DNA of 64,000 bases from assembly GCA_022565795.1 (NCBI GenBank), contig JAIUMA010000007.1, forward strand, positions 25,820-89,819, written 5' to 3'. The stretch comes from Balneolia bacterium (GTDB lineage Bacteria > Bacteroidota > Rhodothermia > Balneolales > Cyclonatronaceae). This document shows, piece by piece, positions 17,801 through 26,201 of the stretch. The position numbers and the translations under genes are program-made. The notes below the pieces were generated by a model. It ran no database searches. It had not been told where the DNA came from and saw only the letters and a list, made by a program, of their open reading frames with translations. Numbering within the stretch: position 1 is the stretch's first letter; each line of letters opens with the position of its first letter.

Positions 17801-18623
17801 CCCGCTGGTGGCCGTAGCCGACTTCGAAGAGGGAACAGGCTTGGGTACCATCACCCGTCTGAATCTGCAGCGTACTGCAACCGTTGAAGGTCAGGCCGCG
17901 AGCGGTTTCTCCGGTCCGGAAGTGCTTGGTGAAGTTCAGGGTCTGCTGGCCGACTACATCGATGATTTGCCTCCGGGCTACACGGTTCGATACACCGGTG
18001 AAAGCGAAGATCAGGAGGAGGCGTTCGGCTTCCTTACGACTGCGCTGCTGGTTGGATTCGCTCTCATTTTCCTGGTGATGCTTGCTAAATTCAACAATAT
18101 CAAATCGCCGCTTATTATTATGACGGCCGTAGGGCTTAGCCTCATTGGGGTACTGCTTGGACTCGTGCTTACGCGTACACCGTTTGGCCTCATGACCTTT
18201 ATCGGAATCATTTCGCTTGCGGGCATTGTGTGCGTGAATAACATTGTACTGCTCGATTATGTGAAGCAGCTCACCGATGGCGGCATGAAAAAAATGGAAG
18301 CCATCATCGAAGCGGGGACCATACGTTTTCGCCCCGTAATCCTTACTGCGCTTACAACCATTCTGGGTCTGGTTCCGCTTACTTTTGGAATAAATATTGA
18401 CTTTGTGGGGCTGTTTGCCTCATTTGATCCAAACTTCCAGTTTGGGTCTGAAAGCACGGCATTCTGGGGTCCTATGGGGATTGCGATTATTAGCGGACTC
18501 ACCTTTGCCACATTCCTTACGCTGGTTGTGGTTCCGGTTCTCTACTCCGCTTTCGATTCCGTTGCAGCCCGTTTATCGAAGAACTTATATGCCGAAGAGG
18601 AAGTCAGTGTAGATGAAATCTAA
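14805..18623 (+). CDS. RND-superfamily efflux pump permease with a large hydrophobic insert
   Basis: Inner-membrane proton-driven pump of the AcrB/HAE1 superfamily. The 1272 aa show the duplicated RND plan: TM1 at the N terminus, a first periplasmic porter region, then TM2-6, repeated in the second half. The proton-relay helix reads LLVDNSIVVVEN with Asp421 followed by Asn422, the single-aspartate version seen in SwrC/NolGHI-like members, not the Asp-Asp of AcrB. The protein is about 220 residues longer than AcrB. The extra part lies between TM6 (ends about residue 512) and TM7 (starts about 725) and contains roughly five or six additional hydrophobic segments. The frame is open throughout, so this is not a frameshift. 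The substrate is not predictable. Confidence 0.93.
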   Translation: MILNDITLKNRTVILVLTVILIAAGAFSYSSIPKESNPSIEIPIFIVNTIYPGISPSDMESLVTQPIERELQGINGVKDIRSTTLESVSSVVVEFELDVPLVEASQRVRERVDIARADLPADIEEPVIIEIDLDDFPIMTVNLAADYPLSRLTEVAERMEDMLETVQGVREIDMVGQVEREVQVNVDLDALNGYGIPLTALVQAIQGQNLTIPGGTIDVDRFSYLIRVSGEFQDPEEILDLVIPMPAGGEGPPPEGLVYMRDVANVIFGFKDRESFARLRSYKVDDNGKLVEVPAEEIQDREVISLNIKKRPAANILETVEAVMAAVEDFPLPGGTQVVISGDQSEQVRTLISDLENSIISGMLFVVLVLVFFLGIRNALLVGTAVPLSILVGFIVLFALGYTANFVILFSLIIALGLLVDNSIVVVENIYRYREMGYEKFEAAKKGADEVSYALIAATSTLLAAFIPMTFWPGIIGQFMGYLPFTLIVVLLCSLFVALVLYPVLTAYLVKKEGETSRPISKGYKFLLYGLGVFALISIGVANPVTLMVTVLVAVFFVATYRFIIKPLSAKFNETTMPAILQWYRGFLEWMLRRNYKARAAMFRNTFALGMLTVGVLILIFGGLVMLFSQAGFALVVLGGIFAVIGIIVIMIHFFEIMIRGNKYSVYGGLVLGVIIAVILSLVSIGTPVALGTWILLMGLPVALIVFGALGVLLNMKTDKPLLVTDNRSLLLNSVLGLMISIFALFSFAPTGVEFFPETDPSRIVIELEGPIGMNVHASNEVAREVQSRIYNLIDEDPLVKANIENIQINVGVAGDPFFGGGNQSPELSRLTVNLVDYGDRPEPSARTMEKIRGVVRDLPDIVVNIEGEQQGPPTGAPVNIEVSGEDFDEVIRITREITEKLVEASSTREIPGLVDIRNNVSGGSPEYRILVDYERANRFGLTLSDIAQTIRIANNGLDASKWRDGEDEYDITVRLREEDRQSLESLRELNIGSPNGPIPLVAVADFEEGTGLGTITRLNLQRTATVEGQAASGFSGPEVLGEVQGLLADYIDDLPPGYTVRYTGESEDQEEAFGFLTTALLVGFALIFLVMLAKFNNIKSPLIIMTAVGLSLIGVLLGLVLTRTPFGLMTFIGIISLAGIVCVNNIVLLDYVKQLTDGGMKKMEAIIEAGTIRFRPVILTALTTILGLVPLTFGINIDFVGLFASFDPNFQFGSESTAFWGPMGIAIISGLTFATFLTLVVVPVLYSAFDSVAARLSKNLYAEEEVSVDEI

Positions 18624-18634
18624 TGGCATACTGA

Positions 18635-18752
18635 AGCCCGGGATGTAATCAAAATGCCGGGCTAACCAACAGAAATTGTACGGATGCAATCTGTACAATA
18701 ATCCCACTATCAAAGCTAAGAGGCATCCGGGGAACCGGATGCCTCTTTTTTT
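18635..18752 (+). terminator. Three successive hairpins ending in an intrinsic terminator
   Basis: Hairpin 1 is AGCCCGG/CCGGGCT (18635-18641, 18657-18663), hairpin 2 is ATTGTAC/GTACAAT (18675-18681, 18693-18699). The terminator is a perfect 13-bp stem (18718-18730 and 18735-18747) with a GGAA loop and a T run to 18752. The loop side of hairpin 2 contains CGGATGC (18681-18687), complementary to GCATCCG in the left terminator arm (18723-18729), so an alternative pairing is possible. The terminator itself is secure; a regulatory role is speculative. Confidence 0.85.
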
Positions 18753-18885
18753 ACAGGGAGTAAACAAGGCTCATTAAAGCTGCGAATGAGAACGTCATTA
18801 TCACGTTTTATCCGTTTTTGTAATTATACCTATCTTGGTTTACCGGAAACAACAAACAAATTCAACGAAGACGGAAATCATCATC

Positions 18886-19293
18886 ATGAACAAAATCGAG
18901 CATATCGGGATAGCCGTAAAAAATCTGGATGAAGCGATCAAAAACTGGGAGACGCTGTTGGGTGCTCCGTGCTATAAAAAGGAGAGCGTGGCCTCAGAAA
19001 AGGTCGACACCGCTTTTTTTCGTACCGGTGAGAGCAAAATTGAACTGCTTGGCGCCAGAGCGCCCGACTCGGTAATCGCGGGCTTTATTGAAAAGCGGGG
19101 CGAAGGTATGCATCACGTTGCGTTTGAAGTCGATGATATACGGGCCGAAATGAAGCGCCTGAGCGAGGCCGGCTACCGCCTGCTGCAGGAGGAGCCCAAG
19201 CGTGGTGCCGACAACAAGCTGGTCGCGTTTCTTCACCCTAAAAACGCAAACGGCGTGCTGGTAGAGCTGTGTCAGTCTATCGAAGGTGAATGA
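18886..19293 (+). CDS. mce: Methylmalonyl-CoA epimerase
   Basis: Interconverts (2S)- and (2R)-methylmalonyl-CoA between propionyl-CoA carboxylase and methylmalonyl-CoA mutase. The 135-aa protein is a vicinal-oxygen-chelate fold with two beta-alpha-beta repeats. Metal-binding residues are visible in HIGIAVKNLDEAI (His near residue 5), GMHHVAFEVDD in the middle and the final VLVELCQ with its glutamate. The ATG at 18886 gives the standard MNKIEHIGIAV start. An in-frame upstream start at 18835 would add 17 residues outside the family. Mutase and carboxylase genes are not in this window. Confidence 0.92.
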   Translation: MNKIEHIGIAVKNLDEAIKNWETLLGAPCYKKESVASEKVDTAFFRTGESKIELLGARAPDSVIAGFIEKRGEGMHHVAFEVDDIRAEMKRLSEAGYRLLQEEPKRGADNKLVAFLHPKNANGVLVELCQSIEGE

Positions 19294-19561
19294 ATTTGCT
19301 CTGGTTCATGAAAAAGCTTCGTGAAACTTCGGGACCTCGTATCCACATGGCATTCCTGAGGTGGATAAATTTTCACCGCGGAGGCACAAAGAAAGACGAA
19401 GTGTACGAATGAATCGAACCGTTTAGTGGGTGATGGCATCAGGGCGAAAACCAGTGTGTTACTATCAGGGCTTTATTATCTGCTGATTTCGCTTATTTTA
19501 TCACCAGCTTTTGATATATCAATCACAGCCCTCAGGGTAAAATAACTTTACGACTCATACT

Positions 19562-21163
19562 ATGCTGCACCGCATTCTCGCATCCGGAACCTTCCGTAAA
19601 CAGCTTTCACGTATTGCTGTCTTTATGCTGGCGCTGGCTTTCTCGGCCGGTGCTGTAACCACAGGGCAGGCTCAGGAATCCGAGCCGGGGCCGCTTCTGC
19701 CGCCCGGACTCGACGCTTATATCGAAAACGGAATGGACGACTGGGGCATACCCGGAATGGCGGTTTCCATAGTGAAGGATGATTCCCTGATTTACTCGCG
19801 GGGCTTTGGATTCAAGAAACTGGGCGAGCTTCAGCCGGTGGATGACAAGACGCTTTTTGGGGTAGCTTCCACTACCAAAGCGTTCACGGCTACCGCGCTG
19901 GCCATGCTGGTTGAGGAGGGTAAACTCGACTGGGATGATCCCATTACAAAATACCTGCCGGATTTCAGGCTGTATGATCCTTACGTAACGGAGAGCATCA
20001 CGATTCGTGATGCTCTGTCGCACCGCAGCGGACTCGGCCGAATGACCGGAAACCGTATACAGTATATGCCGTTTCGTGACCGCGAGGAGCTGCTTTACCG
20101 CATGCGCTACATGGAACCGGAAGCCCCGTTCAGGGATCGCTATGTGTACAGCAATATGATGTACATGGTTGCCGGTGAGGTCGTTCGTGCGGTCAGCGGC
20201 ATGAGCTGGGATGAGTTTATCGCTGAGCGCATATTTGAGCCTTTGGGCATGTCAGCCAGCAACACCAGCATCACGCAATTTGCTGAAAACAGCAACGCCG
20301 CATGGCCGCATCAGGAGATTGAGGGCGAAATCGTGCCTATTCCGCGCCGCAACTTCGATAACGTAGGTGCCTCGGCTTCGATAAACACCAGCGCCTATGA
20401 AATGGCACAGTGGATGCGCCTGCATCTCGGCACGGCCGGGGAGTACAACGGAAATCAGATTATCGGGACAAACGTCCTTAACGAGATTTACCGACCTGTT
20501 ACCGCAACTCCGGGCGGGAATCGTGAAAATCCAATTAGCGCGTACGGTCTGGGCTGGACAATTTCGAGCTGGGAGGGAAGAACCATCTACCGTCATGGCG
20601 GGGCCACCGACGGCATGAACACCAACCTGATTCTGATTCCCGAAGAAAACGTGGGCATATTCATCACCACCAATACCTTCAACAGCTTTATGAGCGCGCT
20701 GGGTCGCCATCTCAAAGATTTCTACACAGATGTTCCCGAGCGCGACTGGCACAACACCTACCTGAACTCATTCAACAACCGCTTGGCTGCGGTGCTCCAG
20801 CTGAGGCAGGAAATCCACGATGCACGCGTTTCGGGCACGTCTCCCTCACACTCCCTTTTTGCCTACACGGGCGAATACCACGATCCCCTTTACGATAATG
20901 TTGAGGTAAAGCAGGGTGATAACGGACTTGAGCTCCATTTCTGGAACGACGAGACCCAAATCGCAGACCTCGAACACTGGCATTATGATACCTTCCGTGC
21001 CGTATGGCGAAACCCTGCCCAGCGCGAGAAGTTCGTTTGGTTTCAGATGGGTGAAGATGGTCAGCCGGAGGTGCTGCACGTGCGATTTACCCTCAGACCC
21101 ATGCTGCTTCAGGCCGGAATTTACCCAACGAATTACTATCGGGTGGTAGAATTCCGCAGGTGA
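19562..21163 (+). CDS. Serine hydrolase, class C beta-lactamase/penicillin-binding-protein fold, exported
   Basis: A 533-aa secreted or periplasmic hydrolase. After a signal sequence (about residues 1-38) comes a beta-lactamase (PF00144-type) domain with the nucleophile motif S103-T-T-K106, the Y196-S-N198 motif and H345-G-G347 in place of the KTG box. The C-terminal 130 residues are a separate beta-rich domain like those attached to many esterase/peptidase relatives (DUF3471-like in position). HGG in the third motif is common in esterases and D-aminopeptidases, so resistance to beta-lactams should not be assumed. No obvious operon partner. Confidence 0.88.
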   Translation: MLHRILASGTFRKQLSRIAVFMLALAFSAGAVTTGQAQESEPGPLLPPGLDAYIENGMDDWGIPGMAVSIVKDDSLIYSRGFGFKKLGELQPVDDKTLFGVASTTKAFTATALAMLVEEGKLDWDDPITKYLPDFRLYDPYVTESITIRDALSHRSGLGRMTGNRIQYMPFRDREELLYRMRYMEPEAPFRDRYVYSNMMYMVAGEVVRAVSGMSWDEFIAERIFEPLGMSASNTSITQFAENSNAAWPHQEIEGEIVPIPRRNFDNVGASASINTSAYEMAQWMRLHLGTAGEYNGNQIIGTNVLNEIYRPVTATPGGNRENPISAYGLGWTISSWEGRTIYRHGGATDGMNTNLILIPEENVGIFITTNTFNSFMSALGRHLKDFYTDVPERDWHNTYLNSFNNRLAAVLQLRQEIHDARVSGTSPSHSLFAYTGEYHDPLYDNVEVKQGDNGLELHFWNDETQIADLEHWHYDTFRAVWRNPAQREKFVWFQMGEDGQPEVLHVRFTLRPMLLQAGIYPTNYYRVVEFRR

Positions 21164-21325
21164 TGAAAGACGAAAGCAGGTTTTATCCCTTCGGGAATTA
21201 GTAACCCGACAGATTACCGCACTTCAACTTTGAAAAACAGCAATCATAAATCAGCTATCAAAAATCTTCACCGCCGGGACTTTATATAAGCTGAAAGACG
21301 CATCTAATCCCGTATCTTTCCGCGC

Positions 21326-22576
21326 ATGAGTTTCTATGCGTTTTTTAAGGATAATGCGCGCCTGCTGCTGTTTGGTGTGCTGCTGACGTTCTTCTCCGGA
21401 TTCGGGCAGACGTTTCTGTTCTCGCTGTTTTTGCCGGCTTTTCAGGAAGAGTTTTCTCTGTCGAGCGGTGGCTTTGGCACATTTTATTCCGCTGCCACGC
21501 TAACATCAGCACTGCTTCTCCCGTGGATTGGCGCATTAATCGACCGGTATAACCTCAGGCGATATACGCTGGCGGCAATTCTGGTTATGGCGGTGTCTGC
21601 GGCCACTATATCGTTTTCCTACGGGCTGGTAATGCTATTTGCGGGCATCCTTGGTGTCCGCCATACGGGTCAGGCGCTGATGGGACATATCTCACAGACC
21701 ACAATGGCTCGTTATTTCGACCATGTTCGGGGTAAGGCACTTAGCATCGCATCGTTGGGACATCCCTTGGGTGAAGCCATCCTGCCCGTGAGCGTAGCTT
21801 TGATTATCGGCTATATTGGATGGAGACACACCTACCTGCTGATAGCTGCATTCGTCTTAGTAGCTGGTTTTCTGCTCATACCCTACCTGCTTAAAAATCA
21901 GGAAGAGCGCTATGGAGAACAGGTTGCCGCGCGGGAAGAAGAGGAGAAAAAAACAGCAGAAGAAAAAGGCTTGACTTCAAAGCGCTCATGGACACGCGCT
22001 GAAATGCTGCGTGATTCCCGGTTTTATTTCATCATTCCGAACGGGCTTGCTGCACCGATTATGCTGACCGGCTTCTTCTTATATCAGGTCCCTTTAGCTG
22101 AGTATAAAGGGTGGACCGTGGAATGGCTGGCAACCTGCTTTGTCGGATTCGCGGCAGCAAGGGTTGTTTTCTCACTTGTGTCCGGACCGCTCATTGATAA
22201 GATTACAGCACGCAGAGTCTATCCGTTTATGCTCATACCAATGGCTGTCGGTTTTGTGTTACTTCTGTATGGAGCGCACCCTGCGTTTGCAATGGCGTAT
22301 ATGATGCTTTTGGGTGTTACCGAAGGCATAGGCGCAAATGCTAAAACGGCTATGTTTGCTGAAGTCTATGGCGTGCTTCATCTTGGTGCGATCCGATCTA
22401 CTTTGGTTTCAATAATGGTATTTTCCACGGCTGCGGCACCCATTGTGATGGGTAATATGCTTGATGCCGGAATCGAGTTCTCCGCTATTATCATCGGAGC
22501 TTTGATTTTTATTGCGGTTTCAATGCTTTTTGCCCTGCGCATACTGCCTGTTTTCGATTCAAAAACAGAGGATTAA
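21326..22576 (+). CDS. Major facilitator superfamily transporter
   Basis: A 416-aa inner-membrane protein with about 12 hydrophobic helices in two halves, separated by a charged cytoplasmic loop (ERYGEQVAAREEEEKKTAEE, about residues 192-211). The loop after TM2 has the pattern GALIDRYNLRRY, a relaxed form of the MFS motif A. This resembles the monocarboxylate/oxalate-type MFS group in size, but the substrate is unknown. It stands alone, with a 162-base gap before it. Confidence 0.85.
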   Translation: MSFYAFFKDNARLLLFGVLLTFFSGFGQTFLFSLFLPAFQEEFSLSSGGFGTFYSAATLTSALLLPWIGALIDRYNLRRYTLAAILVMAVSAATISFSYGLVMLFAGILGVRHTGQALMGHISQTTMARYFDHVRGKALSIASLGHPLGEAILPVSVALIIGYIGWRHTYLLIAAFVLVAGFLLIPYLLKNQEERYGEQVAAREEEEKKTAEEKGLTSKRSWTRAEMLRDSRFYFIIPNGLAAPIMLTGFFLYQVPLAEYKGWTVEWLATCFVGFAAARVVFSLVSGPLIDKITARRVYPFMLIPMAVGFVLLLYGAHPAFAMAYMMLLGVTEGIGANAKTAMFAEVYGVLHLGAIRSTLVSIMVFSTAAAPIVMGNMLDAGIEFSAIIIGALIFIAVSMLFALRILPVFDSKTED

Positions 22577-22710
22577 GTAGCTGTGTTGTATATACGTATA
22601 ATTCCCTAAGGAAAGGGGATCTCGGGTTATTCAAATTGCCAATATTCTTGTATATTAAATTTTAAATAATTGTAAAGTGGGTCGTTACAACTACAGAAAA
22701 AGCTTTGGTT

Positions 22711-23298
22711 ATGGCTATGGACAATAATGGAGAACACCGCGGCGAGATCACGCGGCAGCTTATCAGTATAAAAGACGGAGACAAAGTAGCGTATGAAAAG
22801 CTCTACGGGCTTGTTTACGACCACCTTCGTAATATTGCTATTCGCGAACTGAATCGGGAAAGCGGAATGCACACGCTTGGTAAGACCGATCTGGTACATG
22901 AGTCATTTCTGAAGCTTATTGATCAGTCTACCATCGACTGGCAGGATCGGCGTCACTTTTTTGGAATTTCAGCACGTGCTATGCGTCAGATACTGATTGA
23001 CTATGCCCGCAAGAAAATGGCCAAAAAGCGCGGGGGTGATGTTTCGCACATGACTCTCAATGAGGATATCATGAAAAGCAGCATGCAGGCCGAAGAGTTG
23101 ATTGAAATCAACGACGGCCTTGAGGAGCTTCGTAAAGTTGATGAGCGCCTGGCAGAAGTGGTTGACCTTCGCTTTTTCGCAGGTCTGCCTATCGAGGAAA
23201 TCGCGGAGCTTATGGATTCATCAAGAAGCACCATTCACCGCGACTGGATTAAAGCACGCGCCTGGCTCTATACCTATCTGAAGGAGCAGCAGAAGTAG
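22711..23298 (+). CDS. ECF-type RNA polymerase sigma factor (PF07638 group)
   Basis: A 195-aa alternative sigma factor. Region 2 is recognisable in KLYGLVYDHLRNIAIRELNR and DLVHESFLKLID followed by RRHFFGISARAMRQILIDYA. Region 4 has the helix-turn-helix in VVDLRFFAGLPIEEIAELMD followed by SSRSTIHRDWIKARAWL. This spacing is that of the TIGR02999/PF07638 family, common in Bacteroidota and Planctomycetota. The ATG at 22711 is chosen over an in-frame TTG at 22705; ATG 22717 is also possible. No anti-sigma or kinase partner gene is adjacent. Confidence 0.9.
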   Translation: MAMDNNGEHRGEITRQLISIKDGDKVAYEKLYGLVYDHLRNIAIRELNRESGMHTLGKTDLVHESFLKLIDQSTIDWQDRRHFFGISARAMRQILIDYARKKMAKKRGGDVSHMTLNEDIMKSSMQAEELIEINDGLEELRKVDERLAEVVDLRFFAGLPIEEIAELMDSSRSTIHRDWIKARAWLYTYLKEQQK

Positions 23299-23335
23299 GC
23301 TAAGGCTTCGGGATTGATTACCCTGCACGCTGCTT

Positions 23336-24742
23336 TTACTTGTAGAGCTCAGCCTGAAGCTTGTAATGCCTGTTCCGCTCGCATTGTTGTATCTCCCGAA
23401 TGACTATCAGACTCGCTACGAGTACAACAAAGAATGCGATTACGAACTGGTTGAGCACCATCAAAAAGCTGATGAGATAGCAGAAGAGAATAATCACGAA
23501 AGAGCTGATACCTGAGGTGTTGTTCCGGAAGGTCGTCATCTGATTAATGGCAATCAGGGCATTAACCTTTCTTGGAAAACGCAGGCTCGACCAGTAGCTC
23601 ATGAACATAATAGGTGGAATGAGCAGCAGGTAAATCCACGCATGAAACATCGCAAACTGACCGCTGTACACCAGAGCCGCAAATGAGCTGGTAGCATCAA
23701 GAAGCAGGGGCATCCAGACCGCTCCGAGAAATACCTTCCATTTGATTTTGTTGCCCGCCGGACTGAGGCGAACGGCCAGCCATGTCTCGCGGAAAAAACC
23801 CCAGAAATTGTTGTGCACGTAGGTGAAAGGCAGGAGGGGGAAGGCGAGCATTAGTGAGAAAACAAACGACATGGTTTCTTCGGCCAGGAAGTAGATGTAC
23901 AAACCAATGATCAGGTTAAAGGCCGGAATGAGGAGATACATCGGCTTGGTCGAGTGCTTGCGCGAGTAGGCAAGACGGGTAGCCGCGCTCACAGTGTTGA
24001 TGGACTTCGATCCCACAGAATCATTCGAAAAAATGCTGGTTGTGCTGGCCGTTTCAGTAAGCTCGACGGTGTAGGTATAGTAGATTACGCAGCTAATAGT
24101 AAACAACAGCAGGTAGAGCGTGTACACGTACGGATCTGTAAGCATGGTGAAAAAGTACATCACAAAGTAGGTGCCCAAACCGACAGAGTTTACAATTCCT
24201 GCTGCGATTAAAAGCTTGAGCCCGCGAATACCCCTCGTTTGTGCGGATAACACCGTTTGTTTCACGGCAAAATCCAGGGCAGAAGTTGCAATAATGAGCA
24301 GGATGCCGTCGAACAGAAGCCATGGCCCAAGCGAGTAGGTAAGGCTCGATGTAACGCTCAGAAAAATGAGACCGTAAAGCGTGCCGGGGCGAAAAAGATT
24401 GTAGACCAGATTCAAGATCCCGACCTGTTTTCCAGGAATGGGCGCATAGCCCGGAACCACGCTTGATGGTAGTTTCAAAACGGGAAATATGCCGCTACTG
24501 ATTATAATGGCCGGAATACTCGACAAAATCAGGACATAGTAGAATGAGCGGTCGGCATCATCGGAAACGAGCAGAATGGCCGCTGCGGCAAATGCGTAGA
24601 ATATGAGGCCGATGACGAGGAAAATGCGCCCAATGTTCAGTGCGGTGTTTTCGGTTCCGGATACAATGAGCCTGAGCCGTGTCCGGAGGATGAAAACGAT
24701 GAGCTTCGCCAGCGAGGGCTTATTTCTGACTATCGGCTCCAT
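23336..24742 (-). CDS. ABC-2 type exporter permease-like membrane protein
   Basis: A 468-aa protein with about ten hydrophobic segments and short charged loops, with no enzymatic motif. It begins four bases after the stop of an ABC ATPase on the same strand, which makes it the probable membrane half of that exporter. In layout it resembles the Bacteroidota DUF5687 permeases that pair with single ATPases, but I assign this from context and size only. The substrate is unknown. Confidence 0.72.
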   Translation of the reverse strand: MEPIVRNKPSLAKLIVFILRTRLRLIVSGTENTALNIGRIFLVIGLIFYAFAAAAILLVSDDADRSFYYVLILSSIPAIIISSGIFPVLKLPSSVVPGYAPIPGKQVGILNLVYNLFRPGTLYGLIFLSVTSSLTYSLGPWLLFDGILLIIATSALDFAVKQTVLSAQTRGIRGLKLLIAAGIVNSVGLGTYFVMYFFTMLTDPYVYTLYLLLFTISCVIYYTYTVELTETASTTSIFSNDSVGSKSINTVSAATRLAYSRKHSTKPMYLLIPAFNLIIGLYIYFLAEETMSFVFSLMLAFPLLPFTYVHNNFWGFFRETWLAVRLSPAGNKIKWKVFLGAVWMPLLLDATSSFAALVYSGQFAMFHAWIYLLLIPPIMFMSYWSSLRFPRKVNALIAINQMTTFRNNTSGISSFVIILFCYLISFLMVLNQFVIAFFVVLVASLIVIREIQQCERNRHYKLQAELYK

Positions 24743-24746
24743 GAGA

Positions 24747-25505
24747 TCAGGCCAGCACGCGCTTCAGTTCATTAGTGTCTTTCTCGTTCGGCATGATAAG
24801 CTCAAACAGCGAGTTCTCCAGCTGATTCTGCCCATCGGCGGTGAAGTCGTCGTGGGTGCCTGAAAAAGGAAAGGTGCCTTCATGCAGAACCGCAATATGC
24901 GTTGATATCTGCTGCACGTAGCTAAGGTTGTGCGATGAAATAAGAATGGATCGGTCTTCCCGCTTATAGGATTTCAGAAAGTTGATGACCAGTCTGGCTG
25001 ATGCCGGATCAAGGCCCGAAAACGGCTCGTCCAGCAGCGCCACGGTTGGCTTGTGCAGAAACGCCAGAATGAGGCCAAGTTTCTTCCGCATGCCGGTGGA
25101 GTAGGTGCCGCAACGACGCGATAAAAGGCTGAGGTCATCGAAAAAGTAGTTGAGCATGGTGTCGAGCTGCTCCCCGATATCTGAAGGCTTAATACCGTAC
25201 AGAAGTGCCGCAAACTCAAGCTGCTCTTTACCGCTCAGGTCGGTGTTGAGGAGTCCGGTTTCGGGCAGAACGCCCATTTTGCTGCGAATCTCCAGCGAGT
25301 TGTTTTCAAAGGTTTCCCCGTTGATGATAATCTCCCCGCTGTCCGGCCGGATTAGGTCGCACATAATGTTGATGAGGGTCGATTTACCCGCACCGTTGTT
25401 GCCTAAAAGGCCCAGAATGCATCCGGAAGGGAAGTCGAACGACAGATTGTCCAGAACCTGTAGCCTTCCGAAAGTTTTGTTGATATTTCTTGCTGAAAGA
25501 CTCAT
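24747..25505 (-). CDS. ABC transporter ATP-binding protein
   Basis: A 252-aa ATPase with the Walker A motif GNNGAGKS at residues 35-42, a Q-loop region (MGVLPETGLL), a relaxed signature YSTGMRKKL in place of LSGGQ, Walker B ALLDEPFSGLDP and the switch histidine in SSHNLSYV. The YSTGM signature is typical of export-type ABC-2 ATPases. It is followed at once by the polytopic permease and preceded by aat three bases upstream, so the genes could share a transcript. Confidence 0.9.
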   Translation of the reverse strand: MSLSARNINKTFGRLQVLDNLSFDFPSGCILGLLGNNGAGKSTLINIMCDLIRPDSGEIIINGETFENNSLEIRSKMGVLPETGLLNTDLSGKEQLEFAALLYGIKPSDIGEQLDTMLNYFFDDLSLLSRRCGTYSTGMRKKLGLILAFLHKPTVALLDEPFSGLDPASARLVINFLKSYKREDRSILISSHNLSYVQQISTHIAVLHEGTFPFSGTHDDFTADGQNQLENSLFELIMPNEKDTNELKRVLA

Positions 25506-25508
25506 CAG

Positions 25509-26201
25509 CTACGGGTTTACAATTGAATTGGTGTTGGAACCAGCCTGAAACGAGCGCTGGAGACGAATAGCTTCATGGAGCATTTTTTTATACTTCTTTG
25601 CCGGAACTTCGATGCAACCGAAAGTGGAAAGATGATCAGTTTGGAATTGTACATCCCAAAGCTCGAATTCCCGTTCCTTTAGGTGCTTATGACAAAAATA
25701 GAGCGCAGCCTTATGGGCCTCATCGTGATACTGGAAAACCGACTCGGCGAAAAATGCTCCGCCTAAGGCCAAACCATACAATCCGCCAACCAGTTCACCC
25801 TCCTTCAAAACTTCTACCGAATGCGCAATCCCAAGCTGATGCAAATACAAAAAAGTATCCCTGATGACGGGGTTTATCCAGGTGGACTCCCGGTCAGCAC
25901 AGCCTTCAATAACTTCTTCGAAATGCTGATCCAGCGCCATTTCAAAACCATATTTCCGGAAGTAGCGCCTCGACCGTTTTGAGATATGGAACCCGTCCAT
26001 CGGGATGACGCCCCGCATGGGTGCTGTATAAAAAAATATGTCCGAGTCGGCACGGCTGCTCTCAGCCATCGGAAAATATCCGTCGCTGTAGGCTTTCAGA
26101 ATATCGGAAGGGGGAATGATTTCACGCCTCTCTTCAAACTGATCGTCGCTATGCTTGCTCCGCTCGTTCACCCTAATGCTTCCCGTTGTTTCGAGCTTCA
26201 T
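25509..26201 (-). CDS. aat: Leucyl/phenylalanyl-tRNA-protein transferase
   Basis: Aat transfers Leu or Phe from tRNA to N-terminal Arg/Lys of proteins, marking them for ClpS-ClpAP (N-degron pathway). The 230-aa protein shows YSDGYFPM (about residues 38-45), GGLYGLALGGAFFAESVF in the middle and the catalytic-region pattern WDVQFQTDHLSTFG, corresponding to the DCQ..N.H..SLG block of E. coli Aat. The first 29 bases overlap the 3' end of the upstream methyltransferase gene, so the start could be slightly later, but the FEERREIIPP leader precedes the first conserved segment. Confidence 0.9.
   Translation of the reverse strand: MKLETTGSIRVNERSKHSDDQFEERREIIPPSDILKAYSDGYFPMAESSRADSDIFFYTAPMRGVIPMDGFHISKRSRRYFRKYGFEMALDQHFEEVIEGCADRESTWINPVIRDTFLYLHQLGIAHSVEVLKEGELVGGLYGLALGGAFFAESVFQYHDEAHKAALYFCHKHLKEREFELWDVQFQTDHLSTFGCIEVPAKKYKKMLHEAIRLQRSFQAGSNTNSIVNP

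Noticed and set aside
19300..19440. Insertion-sequence remnant between mce and the serine hydrolase
   Set aside because: The segment CACCGCGGAGGCACAAAG resembles decayed interspersed repeats, but there are no terminal repeats, target duplications or transposase fragments to support an element. A 7-bp inverted repeat (19340-19346/19361-19367) is too weak alone.
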